From assembly GCA_937929945.1 (NCBI GenBank), contig CALFUK010000049.1, positions 1 to 64,000 of the forward strand: a stretch of 64,000 nt of DNA, read 5' to 3'. Source of the stretch: an uncultured Saprospiraceae bacterium (GTDB lineage: Bacteria; Bacteroidota; Bacteroidia; Chitinophagales; Saprospiraceae). Below the pieces are notes generated by a model. It was not told where the DNA came from and made no database searches. It saw only the letters and a list, made by a program, of their open reading frames with translations. A program made the position numbers and the translations under genes. How positions within the stretch are numbered: the first letter of the stretch is position 1; every line of letters starts with the position of its first letter. Positions 1 through 8,621 of this stretch are shown here, one piece after another.

Positions 1-9
1 ATAATATCA

Positions 10-708
10 ATGAAAGTAGCATATATCACAGGAGGGACGAAAGGCATCGGTCTCGGCGTAGCCCAAGCTCTATTAGCGAAAGATTATCATGTCGCTATCA
101 GTGGGAGGAGTGAGTCTTCGCTTGCAGAAGCTAAAAGTAAGTTGGGCTCAGAGAAAGTCCTCTACCTACAGTCAGATGTCACCAGACAGAATGATGAGCA
201 GCAAGCTGTCGCGCAGATCATTGCTCAGTGGGGTCAGTTAGATGTTTGCATTGCGAATGCAGGGGTCGGCCATTTTCAGCCCATTGATGAGCTGTCCTAT
301 GAAGACTGGTCAGCCACCATCGATACGAACCTGACAGGCGTATTTCACACAGTGAAAGCTTCTATCCCAAGTCTAAAAAAGTCTGAGGGCTATATCATAA
401 CCATTGCCAGCTTAGCAGGGACTAATTTCTTCGCTAGAGGAGCTGCTTATAATGCCAGTAAATTTGGATTGGTGGGTTTTTCGCAGGCCATTATGCTGGA
501 CCTGCGTCAGTATGGGATCAAAGTATCTACGATCATGCCAGGCTCAGTAGCGACACACTTCAATGATCACATACCTACTGAAGCTGATGCCTGGAAGATT
601 CAGCCAGAAGACATCGGTCAGATGGTCGTGGACCTGCTCCAGATGAATCCCAGGTCTCTACCGAGTAAGATAGAGGTCAGGCCATCTAAGCCGCCATCGA
701 AGTCATAA
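10..708 (+). CDS. SDR family NAD(P)-dependent oxidoreductase
   Basis: A 232-residue classical short-chain dehydrogenase/reductase, a soluble Rossmann-fold enzyme that oxidises or reduces an alcohol/carbonyl with NAD(P)H. The N-terminal dinucleotide site TGGTKGIG is at residues 7-14, the NAG motif at 83-85, the catalytic serine at 134, and the YxxxK pair at Tyr147/Lys151. Length is normal for the family, and SGR after the second strand would fit NADP preference. The substrate cannot be read from sequence. ATG at base 10 is the natural start, although the upstream region is cut by the window edge. It ends head-on against the next gene with no bases between the two stop codons. Confidence 0.93.
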   Translation: MKVAYITGGTKGIGLGVAQALLAKDYHVAISGRSESSLAEAKSKLGSEKVLYLQSDVTRQNDEQQAVAQIIAQWGQLDVCIANAGVGHFQPIDELSYEDWSATIDTNLTGVFHTVKASIPSLKKSEGYIITIASLAGTNFFARGAAYNASKFGLVGFSQAIMLDLRQYGIKVSTIMPGSVATHFNDHIPTEADAWKIQPEDIGQMVVDLLQMNPRSLPSKIEVRPSKPPSKS

Positions 709-993
709 TTAGTTTGGATTGTAGTAGGTCTCTACCAGCTGCTCAGTCGTCTGATTTTCTAAGCTGACGCTTTTATTTAGTTCTAATATATCGATCAGCC
801 TGGTCATCAGAGTGTCGTAGTGAGCTGGTGATACTTCAGGATTTTCTACTGACAGCTTGAGGAAAGCTCTTTCGATGTGTTCTACAGAGTTGGGTGTTTT
901 TTTTGCCCACAGCTTATAGATGATGGGCTTAGCTCGCAGGTAGAATAGGTCCCATGCATTGTAGCCACCAGAAAAATTTGCAGTGTATCTCAT
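709..993 (-). CDS. small hypothetical protein (94 aa)
   Basis: I do not recognise this family. It encodes 94 residues, mostly predicted helical and mildly charged, with no signal peptide, membrane segment or metal-binding motif. An aromatic-rich N-terminus (YNAWDLFYLRAK) leads into amphipathic helices. It converges directly on the SDR gene: its stop codon begins at the base after the SDR stop. It has its own ATG and a 153-base upstream gap before the epimerase gene on the same strand. Coding status rests on an intact reading frame filling the interval and protein-like composition, so it is moderately sure. Confidence 0.6.
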   Translation of the reverse strand: MRYTANFSGGYNAWDLFYLRAKPIIYKLWAKKTPNSVEHIERAFLKLSVENPEVSPAHYDTLMTRLIDILELNKSVSLENQTTEQLVETYYNPN

Positions 994-1146
994 AGTCTCA
1001 GATTGAATTTCTAAGTGTATTACAACTATTGGTCCAAGCTTCTGAGGCAGTCTGATGAGGCATGTAGATAGTCTTCTATAATCTAAGACATGAAGACTGT
1101 CAAGGAAATAGATTAGTAACTTATTGGCTGACCGATCAGGTCTAGA

Positions 1147-2268
1147 TTAACTGGCTGCTATGCTGATCTGATCGAAGCGATTTAAAAATGCTTCATCAAA
1201 TGACGCTCCTATACCCACTGACTCATCCAGTGTCACCTCCCAGTCTGGCTGATAGCTGATGCCACCTATGACGGGATCATCTACCTGCATGAGTGGGGAG
1301 TCTAGATCATGGTAGATGATGTGGTCCCAAGCTTTGGCAAAGTGGGTGAGCGCAGTGATGGCCAGTCTCGACTCGGAGAAGCATCCCACCTGACAGTCTA
1401 CGCCAGCTGCTTCTGCGACGGAGGCGATCTTCATAGCATGATTGATGCCACCAGATTTACCCAGCTTAATGTTAATCAGATTGACACAGTCATGTGCAAG
1501 CATCCGATAAGCATCCTGATGGCTGAATATGGATTCGTCACCCATGATGGGTATGGGGCTTTCTTGGTTTAGCTTTTTGAGATCGATGAAGTTAGTGCCG
1601 CTCACTGGAGCTTCGCAGTGTTCTATGTCGAGATGCGCCATTTGGTGCAGCGCGCTGCTTGCTTCTAGATAGTTCCAGCCCTGATTCGCATCAATGCGCA
1701 GGGGGAGCTCGCTGCCTACAGCCTCTCTGATGGCCGTCATCCGGTCTACATCCAGACGGGAGGGACGATCGCCCAGTTTTACCTTTAGTGCGGGAAATCC
1801 TTGACCTTGGTACTGCAGCGCTTTTTCTACCATAGCCTCTTTAGACAGGAGGCTGATCGTCATGTCTGTATGAATGGTTTTCGTCCCATCTCCTTGAAGA
1901 TATCGATACAGGGGTAGTTCGCAGAGCTGAGCATTCAGATCATACAGAGCCATGTCAAATGCACACTTGATCGAGGCATTGCCGACGAAGTGTTGGTCCA
2001 TCAGGCGGACACACTTTCTGATTTCTCTGGCATCTTTTCCGAGGAGTAGGGCCGCTATTTTTTGAGCGGCTGCAATGCTGCCCTCCTGCGTCTCGGCGTG
2101 GATGCTGCGGTAGGAGCAGCACTCTCCAGTACCCGACAGGCCTTCACCGATGGTTATCCTGATGACAGTGTTTTTAGCCACGGAGAGTGCCCCTTTGGAT
2201 ATGACAAAGGGTTCATGGAGCGGTATTTCGATCGGAGTAATCTCTATTTTGGTAATTTGTGTTTTCAC
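1147..2268 (-). CDS. L-Ala-D/L-Glu (dipeptide) epimerase, enolase superfamily
   Basis: A 373-residue muconate-lactonizing/enolase-superfamily enzyme. The family epimerises L-Ala-D-Glu from murein peptide to L-Ala-L-Glu, allowing recycling or catabolism of peptidoglycan. The catalytic set is complete: KVK with Lys162 and Lys164, metal ligands Asp193, Glu219 and Asp244 (motifs RIDANQGW, CEAP, GDES), and Lys268 in IKLGKSGG. These positions nearly coincide with those of the characterised Bacillus enzyme. It starts with GTG (no in-frame ATG nearby). It stands alone on the minus strand. Other dipeptide specificities occur in this family, so the exact substrate is inferred. Confidence 0.88.
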   Translation of the reverse strand: MKTQITKIEITPIEIPLHEPFVISKGALSVAKNTVIRITIGEGLSGTGECCSYRSIHAETQEGSIAAAQKIAALLLGKDAREIRKCVRLMDQHFVGNASIKCAFDMALYDLNAQLCELPLYRYLQGDGTKTIHTDMTISLLSKEAMVEKALQYQGQGFPALKVKLGDRPSRLDVDRMTAIREAVGSELPLRIDANQGWNYLEASSALHQMAHLDIEHCEAPVSGTNFIDLKKLNQESPIPIMGDESIFSHQDAYRMLAHDCVNLINIKLGKSGGINHAMKIASVAEAAGVDCQVGCFSESRLAITALTHFAKAWDHIIYHDLDSPLMQVDDPVIGGISYQPDWEVTLDESVGIGASFDEAFLNRFDQISIAAS

Positions 2269-2506
2269 TTGATTGAATTTTTTAACTGACTCATAGTCAG
2301 TGTATTAGTATTTTATAACCAGCCTTTTTGTGGCTATGATAATCTAGGCTACATGCCGTTCATTAGTTTGTTTTTGTGCTTCACTATGTATGAACTATAA
2401 AAGCGAATCTTCCTCAGCCTGGTGATCCAATCGTTCAGACGTATCATGTCTTCGATTTAATTTGTAATATAGCTTCATTATTTCACGAACAAAAAAATGT
2501 TATACC

Positions 2507-2956
2507 ATGGGATTATTTTCATTTATTAAGGGCGCTGGCCAAAAGCTATTTGGAAAGAAGAAGGAGGAGGTCGCTCCAGTAGAACTCACGAAGATAGATG
2601 CGCTTAAGGCTGAAGTACAGAGACTGGGGATTCCGGTGCAGAATCTTGGATTGGAGCTGGCTGAGCAGGTCATCGTCTCAGGATCTACGCAGACGAATGC
2701 TGATCGGGAGAAAGTCATCCTGGCACTTGGGAATGTAGAGGGCATCGCCTGTGTATCTGATCACATCGAGGTGACTAATCCAGAACCAGAATCAATCTTT
2801 CATGAGGTCAAAAGCGGTGACACACTATCTAAAATATCAAAAGAGGTATATGGAGATCCGATGAAGTACAATGCGATCTTCGAAGCGAATAAGCCCATGT
2901 TAGAACACCCCGATAAAATCTATCCTGGACAGATTTTAAGAATACCCGCGCAATAG
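2507..2956 (+). CDS. kbp: BON-LysM protein, Kbp/YgaU-like
   Basis: 149 residues, the same length as E. coli Kbp (YgaU), a cytoplasmic potassium-binding protein. The N-terminus MGLFSFIKGAGQKLFG is followed by a BON domain (about residues 25-90) and a C-terminal LysM domain (about 97-147, starting HEVKSGDTLSKISKEVYGD and ending PGQILRIP). There is no signal peptide, in agreement with a cytoplasmic role despite the LysM fold. The BON plus LysM order and size are diagnostic; the K+ function is inherited from the family. It is a single-gene unit; the hairpin just downstream carries its U-tract for the opposite strand. Confidence 0.9.
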   Translation: MGLFSFIKGAGQKLFGKKKEEVAPVELTKIDALKAEVQRLGIPVQNLGLELAEQVIVSGSTQTNADREKVILALGNVEGIACVSDHIEVTNPEPESIFHEVKSGDTLSKISKEVYGDPMKYNAIFEANKPMLEHPDKIYPGQILRIPAQ

Positions 2957-2980
2957 GTATCTATACTATAGGTAAAAAAG

Positions 2981-3010
2981 AAAGGAGCTTGGGTCAATCC
3001 AAGCTCCTTT
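2981..3010 (-). terminator. Rho-independent terminator of the porin gene
   Basis: Perfect 12-bp inverted repeat (2981-2992 with 2999-3010) around a 6-base loop. Read on the minus strand, the stem is followed by CTTTTTTACC, a good U-tract, so it ends the glnK-amtB-porin transcript. On the plus strand no U-tract follows, but the stem could still protect or partly terminate the kbp message. Confidence 0.8.
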
Positions 3011-3072
3011 AATACACTAATTAATAACTGCACATTTTGATAAGAGACGTAAGTCCCTTGACTTTGTTCTTT

Positions 3073-4143
3073 TTAGAATCCATACACGGCTGCGAGCACG
3101 AAAGACGACAATGAGCTACTCTGCTCGGTGCCATCAGCGAATACATCCTCTGATGCCGCGTCTAATCTTAGTTCTGGAATGATGGTCAGATTCCCCACTG
3201 AATAGTTAGCCGAAAGGGTGAAGTCTAACACGCTTCCACCTCCAAGATCAGCTGGTATGCCCAGGATACCTCCCGTGACATCATCGAAGTATTCGACTCT
3301 GGCGCCAATCTTCAAATTGTCAGAGCTTGCGAATTGTAGATATGCAGCAGCTCCATTGAAAGAGTCAGATGCAGTCGTCGCATTGACACCCACGTAGATG
3401 GCTTCTGTCAGGTCGATACCCGCAGTGAGGTCTATCTGTGTGAAGTCATTAGCACCGTCATAGATGAAATTTAACCAAGCGCCACCGCCATCAAATTCAT
3501 AGCCCAGCTGTGATCCAAAGACATAGTCATTTGTTAAGTTAAACTCAGTCATGTCCGTCGGATTAAAGACGCCGACCATCAGGCTGAGTCCTCCACCTAA
3601 GGCAGCATCCATCTTAAGGCCGGTATGAGAGAAAGGGCCATAGCTGAACATGTATGTGGTGCTGTAATTAAAGTTGGCTGTGGGTGAGATCACTTCATAG
3701 CCTAAGAAAGTATTGAAATTTCCTAAAGTAAAGGTGACAGCTTCAGAGACATTATAATAAGCATAAAGTTGATTGATGATTTGCGAGCTTCCACCTGGTG
3801 CATCTTTAGTCAGCTGATACAGGGGGGAGCCGAATACCGCATCTTCGCCACGTGGACCAAAGACTAGGTCAGCTGTGAATCCCACTTTGTCACCTTCATG
3901 GGCTGCGACAAGATTGACCATGCCGAGGGAGAATCCTGGCAGATTAGCGAATGATGATGCCGGAGCAGCACCCGAATCGCCGCCGAGATTAGCCCTGAAA
4001 TAGGCATCCACGGAGCCAGAAAAGCTAAAGGTGCTTTCTTCCATGACCTCTTCTTCTACGACCGATTCTTGGGCCTGAAGATTGAAGAATAGGGTAGTGG
4101 ATAGTGTAAATACGAGTGTCAGTTTAGTGAATAATTTTGCCAT
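3073..4143 (-). CDS. outer-membrane beta-barrel porin linked to AmtB
   Basis: About 356 residues from the preferred ATG at 4143. An in-frame ATG 51 bases upstream would add 17 residues ahead of a clean signal peptide (MAKLFTKLTLVFTLSTTLFFNLQAQ region), so I chose the inner start. The mature protein is Gly/Ser/aromatic-rich with alternating strands and ends in a terminal aromatic (VYGF), as expected of an outer-membrane barrel. It resembles the beta-barrel porin-2 (OmpL-like) family. It is the third gene of a same-strand P-II/AmtB/porin set, which suggests it admits ammonium or other small nitrogen sources through the outer membrane; that role is inference. It ends in a strong terminator. Confidence 0.82.
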   Translation of the reverse strand: MAKLFTKLTLVFTLSTTLFFNLQAQESVVEEEVMEESTFSFSGSVDAYFRANLGGDSGAAPASSFANLPGFSLGMVNLVAAHEGDKVGFTADLVFGPRGEDAVFGSPLYQLTKDAPGGSSQIINQLYAYYNVSEAVTFTLGNFNTFLGYEVISPTANFNYSTTYMFSYGPFSHTGLKMDAALGGGLSLMVGVFNPTDMTEFNLTNDYVFGSQLGYEFDGGGAWLNFIYDGANDFTQIDLTAGIDLTEAIYVGVNATTASDSFNGAAAYLQFASSDNLKIGARVEYFDDVTGGILGIPADLGGGSVLDFTLSANYSVGNLTIIPELRLDAASEDVFADGTEQSSSLSSFVLAAVYGF

Positions 4144-4265
4144 GATTTTTTTGTTTAATAGGTTAGTATTAGCATAGAAATCGAGTATTGACAAAAATTA
4201 TCCTATATTGAGTGGAAGATTTTTAGTCACATGAAAATCAAACTCGATTCTAAAAAATTGAGATT

Positions 4266-4303
4266 AAGCAGCTCCTAAAGGTCGCACCCTGAAGGAACTG
4301 CTT
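4266..4303 (-). terminator. stem-loop between amtB and porin gene
   Basis: An 11-bp stem with one mismatch (4266-4276 with 4293-4303) around a 16-base loop. On the minus strand it follows amtB, and a T-run arrives only about 8 bases after the stem; on the plus strand a T-run follows at once, although no plus-strand gene enters it. It may be a partial terminator or processing site that sets the porin level relative to amtB. Confidence 0.4.
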
Positions 4304-4327
4304 TTTTATTTCCGTTAGTTGTCTTAG

Positions 4328-5602
4328 CTATCCATAGGCTGCTAATTCGTGCTCGCCTATATCCAGTCCTATTTCTTCTTCTTCCTCTGAGACACGTACG
4401 CCTAGAGTTACCTTGATGATTAAGAATAAGATGAAGGCAAAGGCGAATGTAAATGCACCAATCGCTGCTATACCCGTCAGCTGAGCTACCAGGGAACCGC
4501 AGCCATCACAATCTCCAAAGATCGCTACCGCCAGTGTCCCCCAAATACCACATACTAAATGCACAGAAGTAGCACCTACAGGATCATCCAGCTTAAGCTT
4601 GTCAAACATGGTGACGGATAAGGGAATGATCAACCCAGCGATGAAACCTATGATCAGTGCATCCGTGATCGACATGATGTCTGCACCTGCAGTGATACCG
4701 ACTAAGCCTCCTAAAATACCATTGAGCACCATGGATAAGTCATAGGATCTAAACATGCCATAACTCATGACGAAGGCACCTACAGCACCTGCTGCTGCAG
4801 CGATGGAAGTAGTCGTAAATACGAGTGATGTCAGGGCTGGATCGGCACTTAGCACTGAGCCACCATTGAATCCAAACCAGCCAAACCAGAGTAAGAATAC
4901 CCCGATAGCTGCCAGTGGCATACTGTGTCCAGGTATGGCTCTGATGCCTTTAGAGGTATACTTGCCCGTCCTGGGGCCTAGTAGTATGATACAGGCTAAT
5001 GCTGCCCATCCACCCACAGAGTGGACCAGAGTAGATCCAGCGAAATCATAGAATCCTAATTGGTCTAACCAGCCACCGCCCCACTTCCATGACCCAGTGA
5101 TGGGATATGAGATGGCGACAAATAAAGTGGCGAATATTAAAAAGGGTACCAGTTTAATTCTTTCTGCTACCGCACCTGAGACGATCGTGGCTCCTGTAGC
5201 GGCGAACATGGCTTGGAAGATAAAGTCTGACCAATAGGTATAGTCTGCATAGGCGGAAGTCATGCCACCCTCTGGCACTGTCAGTCCAAATCCTGCAAAG
5301 GCGAAGAAGCCTGAGCTATCCTCAGCAAAACCCGGATACATCAGATTGAACCCACACAGACAATAAGTCAGTAAGCCGATGGCGATGATCATTGAGTTTT
5401 TGAATAAGATGTTGACTACATTTTTACGTTGGACGAATCCAGACTCTAAGGCTGCGAATCCGAGGTGCATGATGAATACCATGGCTGCTGCCACCAGTAT
5501 CCATAAATTGTTGACTGTAAATTGGCTTAGTTCAGCAGCTTCTTGAGCTTTGGCAGCAGCGGCGATAGCCTCCTCTGCTTTTGCCATTATGTTATTTTGC
5601 AT
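4328..5602 (-). CDS. amtB: ammonium transporter
   Basis: 424-residue Amt/Mep/Rh-family channel that moves ammonium across the inner membrane. About 11 hydrophobic segments follow an alanine/glutamate-rich cytoplasm-like N-terminus (residues 1-28) with no evident signal peptide. The twin-histidine pore pair is present at His194 (STLVHSVGGW) and His348 (ATSVHLVCG). Other family landmarks include LGFAALESGFV, FNGGS and the region around GHSMP. The C-terminal tail is acidic (EEEEEIGLDIGEHE), and P-II proteins dock on this side in the family. The P-II gene lies 27 bases upstream on the same strand, so the two are almost certainly cotranscribed. Confidence 0.97.
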   Translation of the reverse strand: MQNNIMAKAEEAIAAAAKAQEAAELSQFTVNNLWILVAAAMVFIMHLGFAALESGFVQRKNVVNILFKNSMIIAIGLLTYCLCGFNLMYPGFAEDSSGFFAFAGFGLTVPEGGMTSAYADYTYWSDFIFQAMFAATGATIVSGAVAERIKLVPFLIFATLFVAISYPITGSWKWGGGWLDQLGFYDFAGSTLVHSVGGWAALACIILLGPRTGKYTSKGIRAIPGHSMPLAAIGVFLLWFGWFGFNGGSVLSADPALTSLVFTTTSIAAAAGAVGAFVMSYGMFRSYDLSMVLNGILGGLVGITAGADIMSITDALIIGFIAGLIIPLSVTMFDKLKLDDPVGATSVHLVCGIWGTLAVAIFGDCDGCGSLVAQLTGIAAIGAFTFAFAFILFLIIKVTLGVRVSEEEEEIGLDIGEHELAAYG

Positions 5603-5629
5603 TTTCTTCTTTTTGTGTTTGTCAATAAA

Positions 5630-5968
5630 TTAAAGTGCGTCGTGTCCACTTTCACCAGTCCTGATCCTCATGAATCCTTGTACGTCAGTGATGATGACCT
5701 TACCATCACCAATCCTACCTGTACGGGCTGTGTCCATAATCACTTTCACTGCGGCGTCTAAGGTGGTGTCATCTACGACGAGCTCTAATTTTGTCCTGGG
5801 GATGTATCCTGAGTCGTAGGGGACTCCGCGATATGTTATTTCGGAGGGCTTTTCCATGCCGTGACCTTTCACTTCGAAAAAAGTAAAAAATTTGACGCCG
5901 ATGTTGCCTAAGCCTTCTGAAACATCCTCCAGTTTTGATGATCTGATGATTGCTTCGATTTTTTTCAT
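5630..5968 (-). CDS. glnK: nitrogen regulatory protein P-II
   Basis: 112-residue P-II signal protein, a trimer that senses 2-oxoglutarate/ATP/ADP and plugs AmtB when nitrogen is plentiful. The T-loop reads TYRGVPYDSGY, keeping Tyr51, the uridylylation site of enterobacterial P-II, although the preceding Glu50 is Pro here and the later Lys58 is Arg. The B-loop RTGRIGDGK (about 82-90) and C-terminal RIRTGE are intact. It is first in a P-II, AmtB, porin operon, which favours the GlnK type over GlnB. No GlnD is in view, so whether Tyr51 is modified is unknown. I found no clear sigma-54 site upstream. Confidence 0.95.
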   Translation of the reverse strand: MKKIEAIIRSSKLEDVSEGLGNIGVKFFTFFEVKGHGMEKPSEITYRGVPYDSGYIPRTKLELVVDDTTLDAAVKVIMDTARTGRIGDGKVIITDVQGFMRIRTGESGHDAL

Positions 5969-6054
5969 TTTGCTTATGCTTTTGTGTTTCTGATTACAAT
6001 ATTCTACAAGTCTACACGCTACGACTCCGCTCTGAGAATGGAAAAATCTTCTTA

Positions 6055-6084
6055 TTGTGATTTACAATTGAATTTATATCTTTG
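6055..6084 (+). promoter_or_regulatory. Bacteroidota-type promoter for the 6126 gene
   Basis: TTG at 6055-6057, a 19-base spacer, and TATCTTTG at 6077-6084, matching the Bacteroidota primary-sigma pattern (-33 TTG, -7 TAnnTTTG). The predicted start is about 35 bases before the ATG at 6126. Confidence 0.7.
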
Positions 6085-6125
6085 CAACGCACTGATCTCC
6101 AGTAATTTGTATTTCTAATTTTGTT

Positions 6126-7667
6126 ATGCCTATATCACAAACGGACCAACTATTTCGCCTGATAAAATCGCTCTCAAAAGCAGAGAAGCGAAATTTTACG
6201 ATCTATGCGAAGAGAATACAAAATGCAGAATCACTCAAGTTTGTCCAGTTATTTGATTTCTTAGAGAAACAAAAGATGGCTACTGACGACATCATCTTGG
6301 ATGGAATCGAAGAGCTGCAGAAGTCCCAATTACCCAATCTCAAAAGGCACTTATACAGGCAAATTCTGATCAGTCTGCGCATGATTCACATCCAGCGAAA
6401 GGCCTCTATAGAGATACGTGAGTTCTTTGATTATGCTGAGATACTATATGGTAAAGGGCTATACCTGCAGAGCCTTAAGATTCTGCGTAAAGCGCAACAT
6501 CAGGCACGGAAGAATGGCTTTGATATCGTACTACTCGAAATCAATGAATTTAAAAAAGTCATCGAATCTAGACACATCACACGGACTGGAGCACTGAAGA
6601 ATAAGGAGCTGGCCAGAGAGGCGCACACCAAGATCGATGAGGTGTCCATGATGATCAAGCTCTCTAACCTGAGACTGCTCATCCACGGCGAGTACATCAG
6701 AAATGGACACATCAGGAATAAGCATGATTATGATCGTATCAAAAAGTACTTTCATTCATTTATGCCAGAATTCAAGCTTAGTGATCTTGGATTCACGGCT
6801 AAAATATACCTGTACCAATCATACGTCTGGTATTATTACATCCTTCTCGATTTCAAAAAGTGTTATAAGTATGCAGTAAAATGGGTAGACACCTGCAAAG
6901 CTTTTCCCTTGGTCATCAGCAGAGATCCTGACTTATTCTTACGAGGCTATCACTATCTGCTGACCTCCGCTTATAACAATGGAGACTACGATAATTACAA
7001 GACATACCTGCCTGAGGTAGAGCACTTTAGACAGCAGAATTATACGAAGTTCAACATGAATTCGAAGATCATCTCCTTCATGTATGTCCATCATGGACGA
7101 ATCAACAGTTACTTTCTTTCAGGTCAGTTCAGCGATGGAGTCGATATCCTGCCACGGACCCTCAAGCGGATCAATCGGTATCGGAATAACTTAGATGAGC
7201 ATCGGATTTTAGTTTTTTATTTTAAAATAGCCTGGATGTATTTTGGCAATCAGCAGCCAGACATCACCATCAACTATCTGAATCGGATCACGAATCGGCA
7301 TATCGCTAATCTAAGAGCAGATATCCAAGGCTACAGCCGCTTGTTATTCCTGATGGCCCATTACGATCTGGAAAATTATGATGTTCTGGAGTACGTGTTC
7401 AAAGGGGTGAAGCGATTTTTTGATAGCTACAGCCAAAAGAATAAGGTACAAGAAGTGATCCTTGACTTTTTTAAAGTCATCATGAATTTACCTCAAGCCG
7501 AACATCAAGAGCATTTTGAAAAATTGGATCGCGATTTGAGAAAACTAGAACAAAATATTTACGAGAAGCGTCCATTCCTATACCTCAATGTGCCAGCATG
7601 GGTGAAAAGTAAACTGCTGCGAACGCCAATGGCAAATATTATTCAAGAGACAGTCACCAGCTATTGA
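6126..7667 (+). CDS. conserved hypothetical helical-repeat protein
   Basis: 513 residues, almost entirely predicted helix, rich in Tyr, Arg and Lys, with no signal peptide or membrane span. The N-terminus (LFRLIKSLSKAEKRNFTIYAKR) resembles a motif seen at the start of uncharacterised Bacteroidota proteins that I remember as TPR-like. Degenerate helix-turn-helix pairs recur through the middle (for example ILRKAQHQARKNGF and RLLFLMAHYDLENYDV), compatible with a TPR-type solenoid, but no canonical TPR is obvious. A strong promoter lies directly upstream. It precedes lpxH by 43 bases on the same strand and may be cotranscribed with it. No function can be assigned; a scaffold role is only a guess. 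Confidence 0.8.
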   Translation: MPISQTDQLFRLIKSLSKAEKRNFTIYAKRIQNAESLKFVQLFDFLEKQKMATDDIILDGIEELQKSQLPNLKRHLYRQILISLRMIHIQRKASIEIREFFDYAEILYGKGLYLQSLKILRKAQHQARKNGFDIVLLEINEFKKVIESRHITRTGALKNKELAREAHTKIDEVSMMIKLSNLRLLIHGEYIRNGHIRNKHDYDRIKKYFHSFMPEFKLSDLGFTAKIYLYQSYVWYYYILLDFKKCYKYAVKWVDTCKAFPLVISRDPDLFLRGYHYLLTSAYNNGDYDNYKTYLPEVEHFRQQNYTKFNMNSKIISFMYVHHGRINSYFLSGQFSDGVDILPRTLKRINRYRNNLDEHRILVFYFKIAWMYFGNQQPDITINYLNRITNRHIANLRADIQGYSRLLFLMAHYDLENYDVLEYVFKGVKRFFDSYSQKNKVQEVILDFFKVIMNLPQAEHQEHFEKLDRDLRKLEQNIYEKRPFLYLNVPAWVKSKLLRTPMANIIQETVTSY

Positions 7668-7710
7668 TGCTCGAGTCCACATTCGTCTCACCATATTATA
7701 ATTTTTAAGC

Positions 7711-8493
7711 TTGATAGCCACAAGACGACAGACATATTTTCTATCAGACATTCATCTTGGATTGGACTACGAAGGCGAGACATCTGCTGAGCGCGAGAGA
7801 CTGCTGGTGGACTGGCTTATGTCGATTGAAGATACAGCAGCTCAGGTCTACTTCTTAGGGGATATTTTTGATTATTGGTTTGAGTATGGGGAGGGACGAC
7901 AGCCTGACTATCCGCTCTTCTTTCAGCAGCTCAGGACGATGGTGGGTCTGGGTATAGATATACGCTTCTTTACGGGTAATCATGATCTCTGGATGAACGA
8001 TTATTTCCCCAAAGAATATAATATAACGATCCACAGGACTCCTCTAATCATGCGCTTAGGAGAGAAGACCTTCTTCTTGGCACACGGAGATGGTCTTGGA
8101 AAAGGAGACATCATCTACAAAGCGCTAAAGAGAGTCATGACTCATCCGCTGGCACAATGGCTGTACGGACTCCTACCTGCTCAGCTGGGGCTATCTCTGA
8201 TGCGATCAGTCAGCCAGAAGAGCAGACAGGGGCATGAGCTGGAATCTTTCAGGTCTCTTGAAGAGGAAAGAATGGTGGACTATTGTGAGCGACATCCTGA
8301 TAAAGATAGTATTGACTTCTTTATACTGGGGCATCGGCATCTGCCCATACGGTATCAATTGCAGCAGTCGTCAGCAGAGTACATCAACTTAGGAGACTGG
8401 ATTAAGTATAAATCATTCGCCTCATTTGATGGAGAACAGCTTCGCTATGATTTTCTACAGGGAAATCACAGCGAAGATCTTATCACCAATTAG
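7711..8493 (+). CDS. lpxH: UDP-2,3-diacylglucosamine diphosphatase
   Basis: 260-residue calcineurin-like metallophosphoesterase. LpxH cleaves UDP-2,3-diacylglucosamine to lipid X on the inner face of the cytoplasmic membrane, the fourth step of lipid A synthesis. The binuclear metal motifs are all present: SDIHLG (Asp13, His15), LGDIFDYW (Asp51), GNHD (Asn90-Asp92), AHGDG (His125) and GHRH near residue 228. The start is TTG at 7711; no in-frame ATG lies between it and the first metal motif, so the start is forced. Size and the basic patch after AHGDG suit LpxH rather than a general phosphodiesterase. Confidence 0.88.
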   Translation: MIATRRQTYFLSDIHLGLDYEGETSAERERLLVDWLMSIEDTAAQVYFLGDIFDYWFEYGEGRQPDYPLFFQQLRTMVGLGIDIRFFTGNHDLWMNDYFPKEYNITIHRTPLIMRLGEKTFFLAHGDGLGKGDIIYKALKRVMTHPLAQWLYGLLPAQLGLSLMRSVSQKSRQGHELESFRSLEEERMVDYCERHPDKDSIDFFILGHRHLPIRYQLQQSSAEYINLGDWIKYKSFASFDGEQLRYDFLQGNHSEDLITN

Positions 8494-8621
8494 GTTTTAG
8501 CTGCTTGTTCCCGGCTGACAAGGCAGCAAAAAAGGATCAGCTCAGATTTAATTGAGGCCTATTTTTAGAAATAGTGAGTGTGCCTTTTTACATCGTACTT
8601 GATGCATTTGTCAGCATTCAC

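Noticed and set aside
8500-8527. Stem-loop after lpxH as a terminator
   Set aside because: The stem has a bulge and is followed by A-runs, not a U-tract, on the plus strand; no U-tract follows on the minus strand either.
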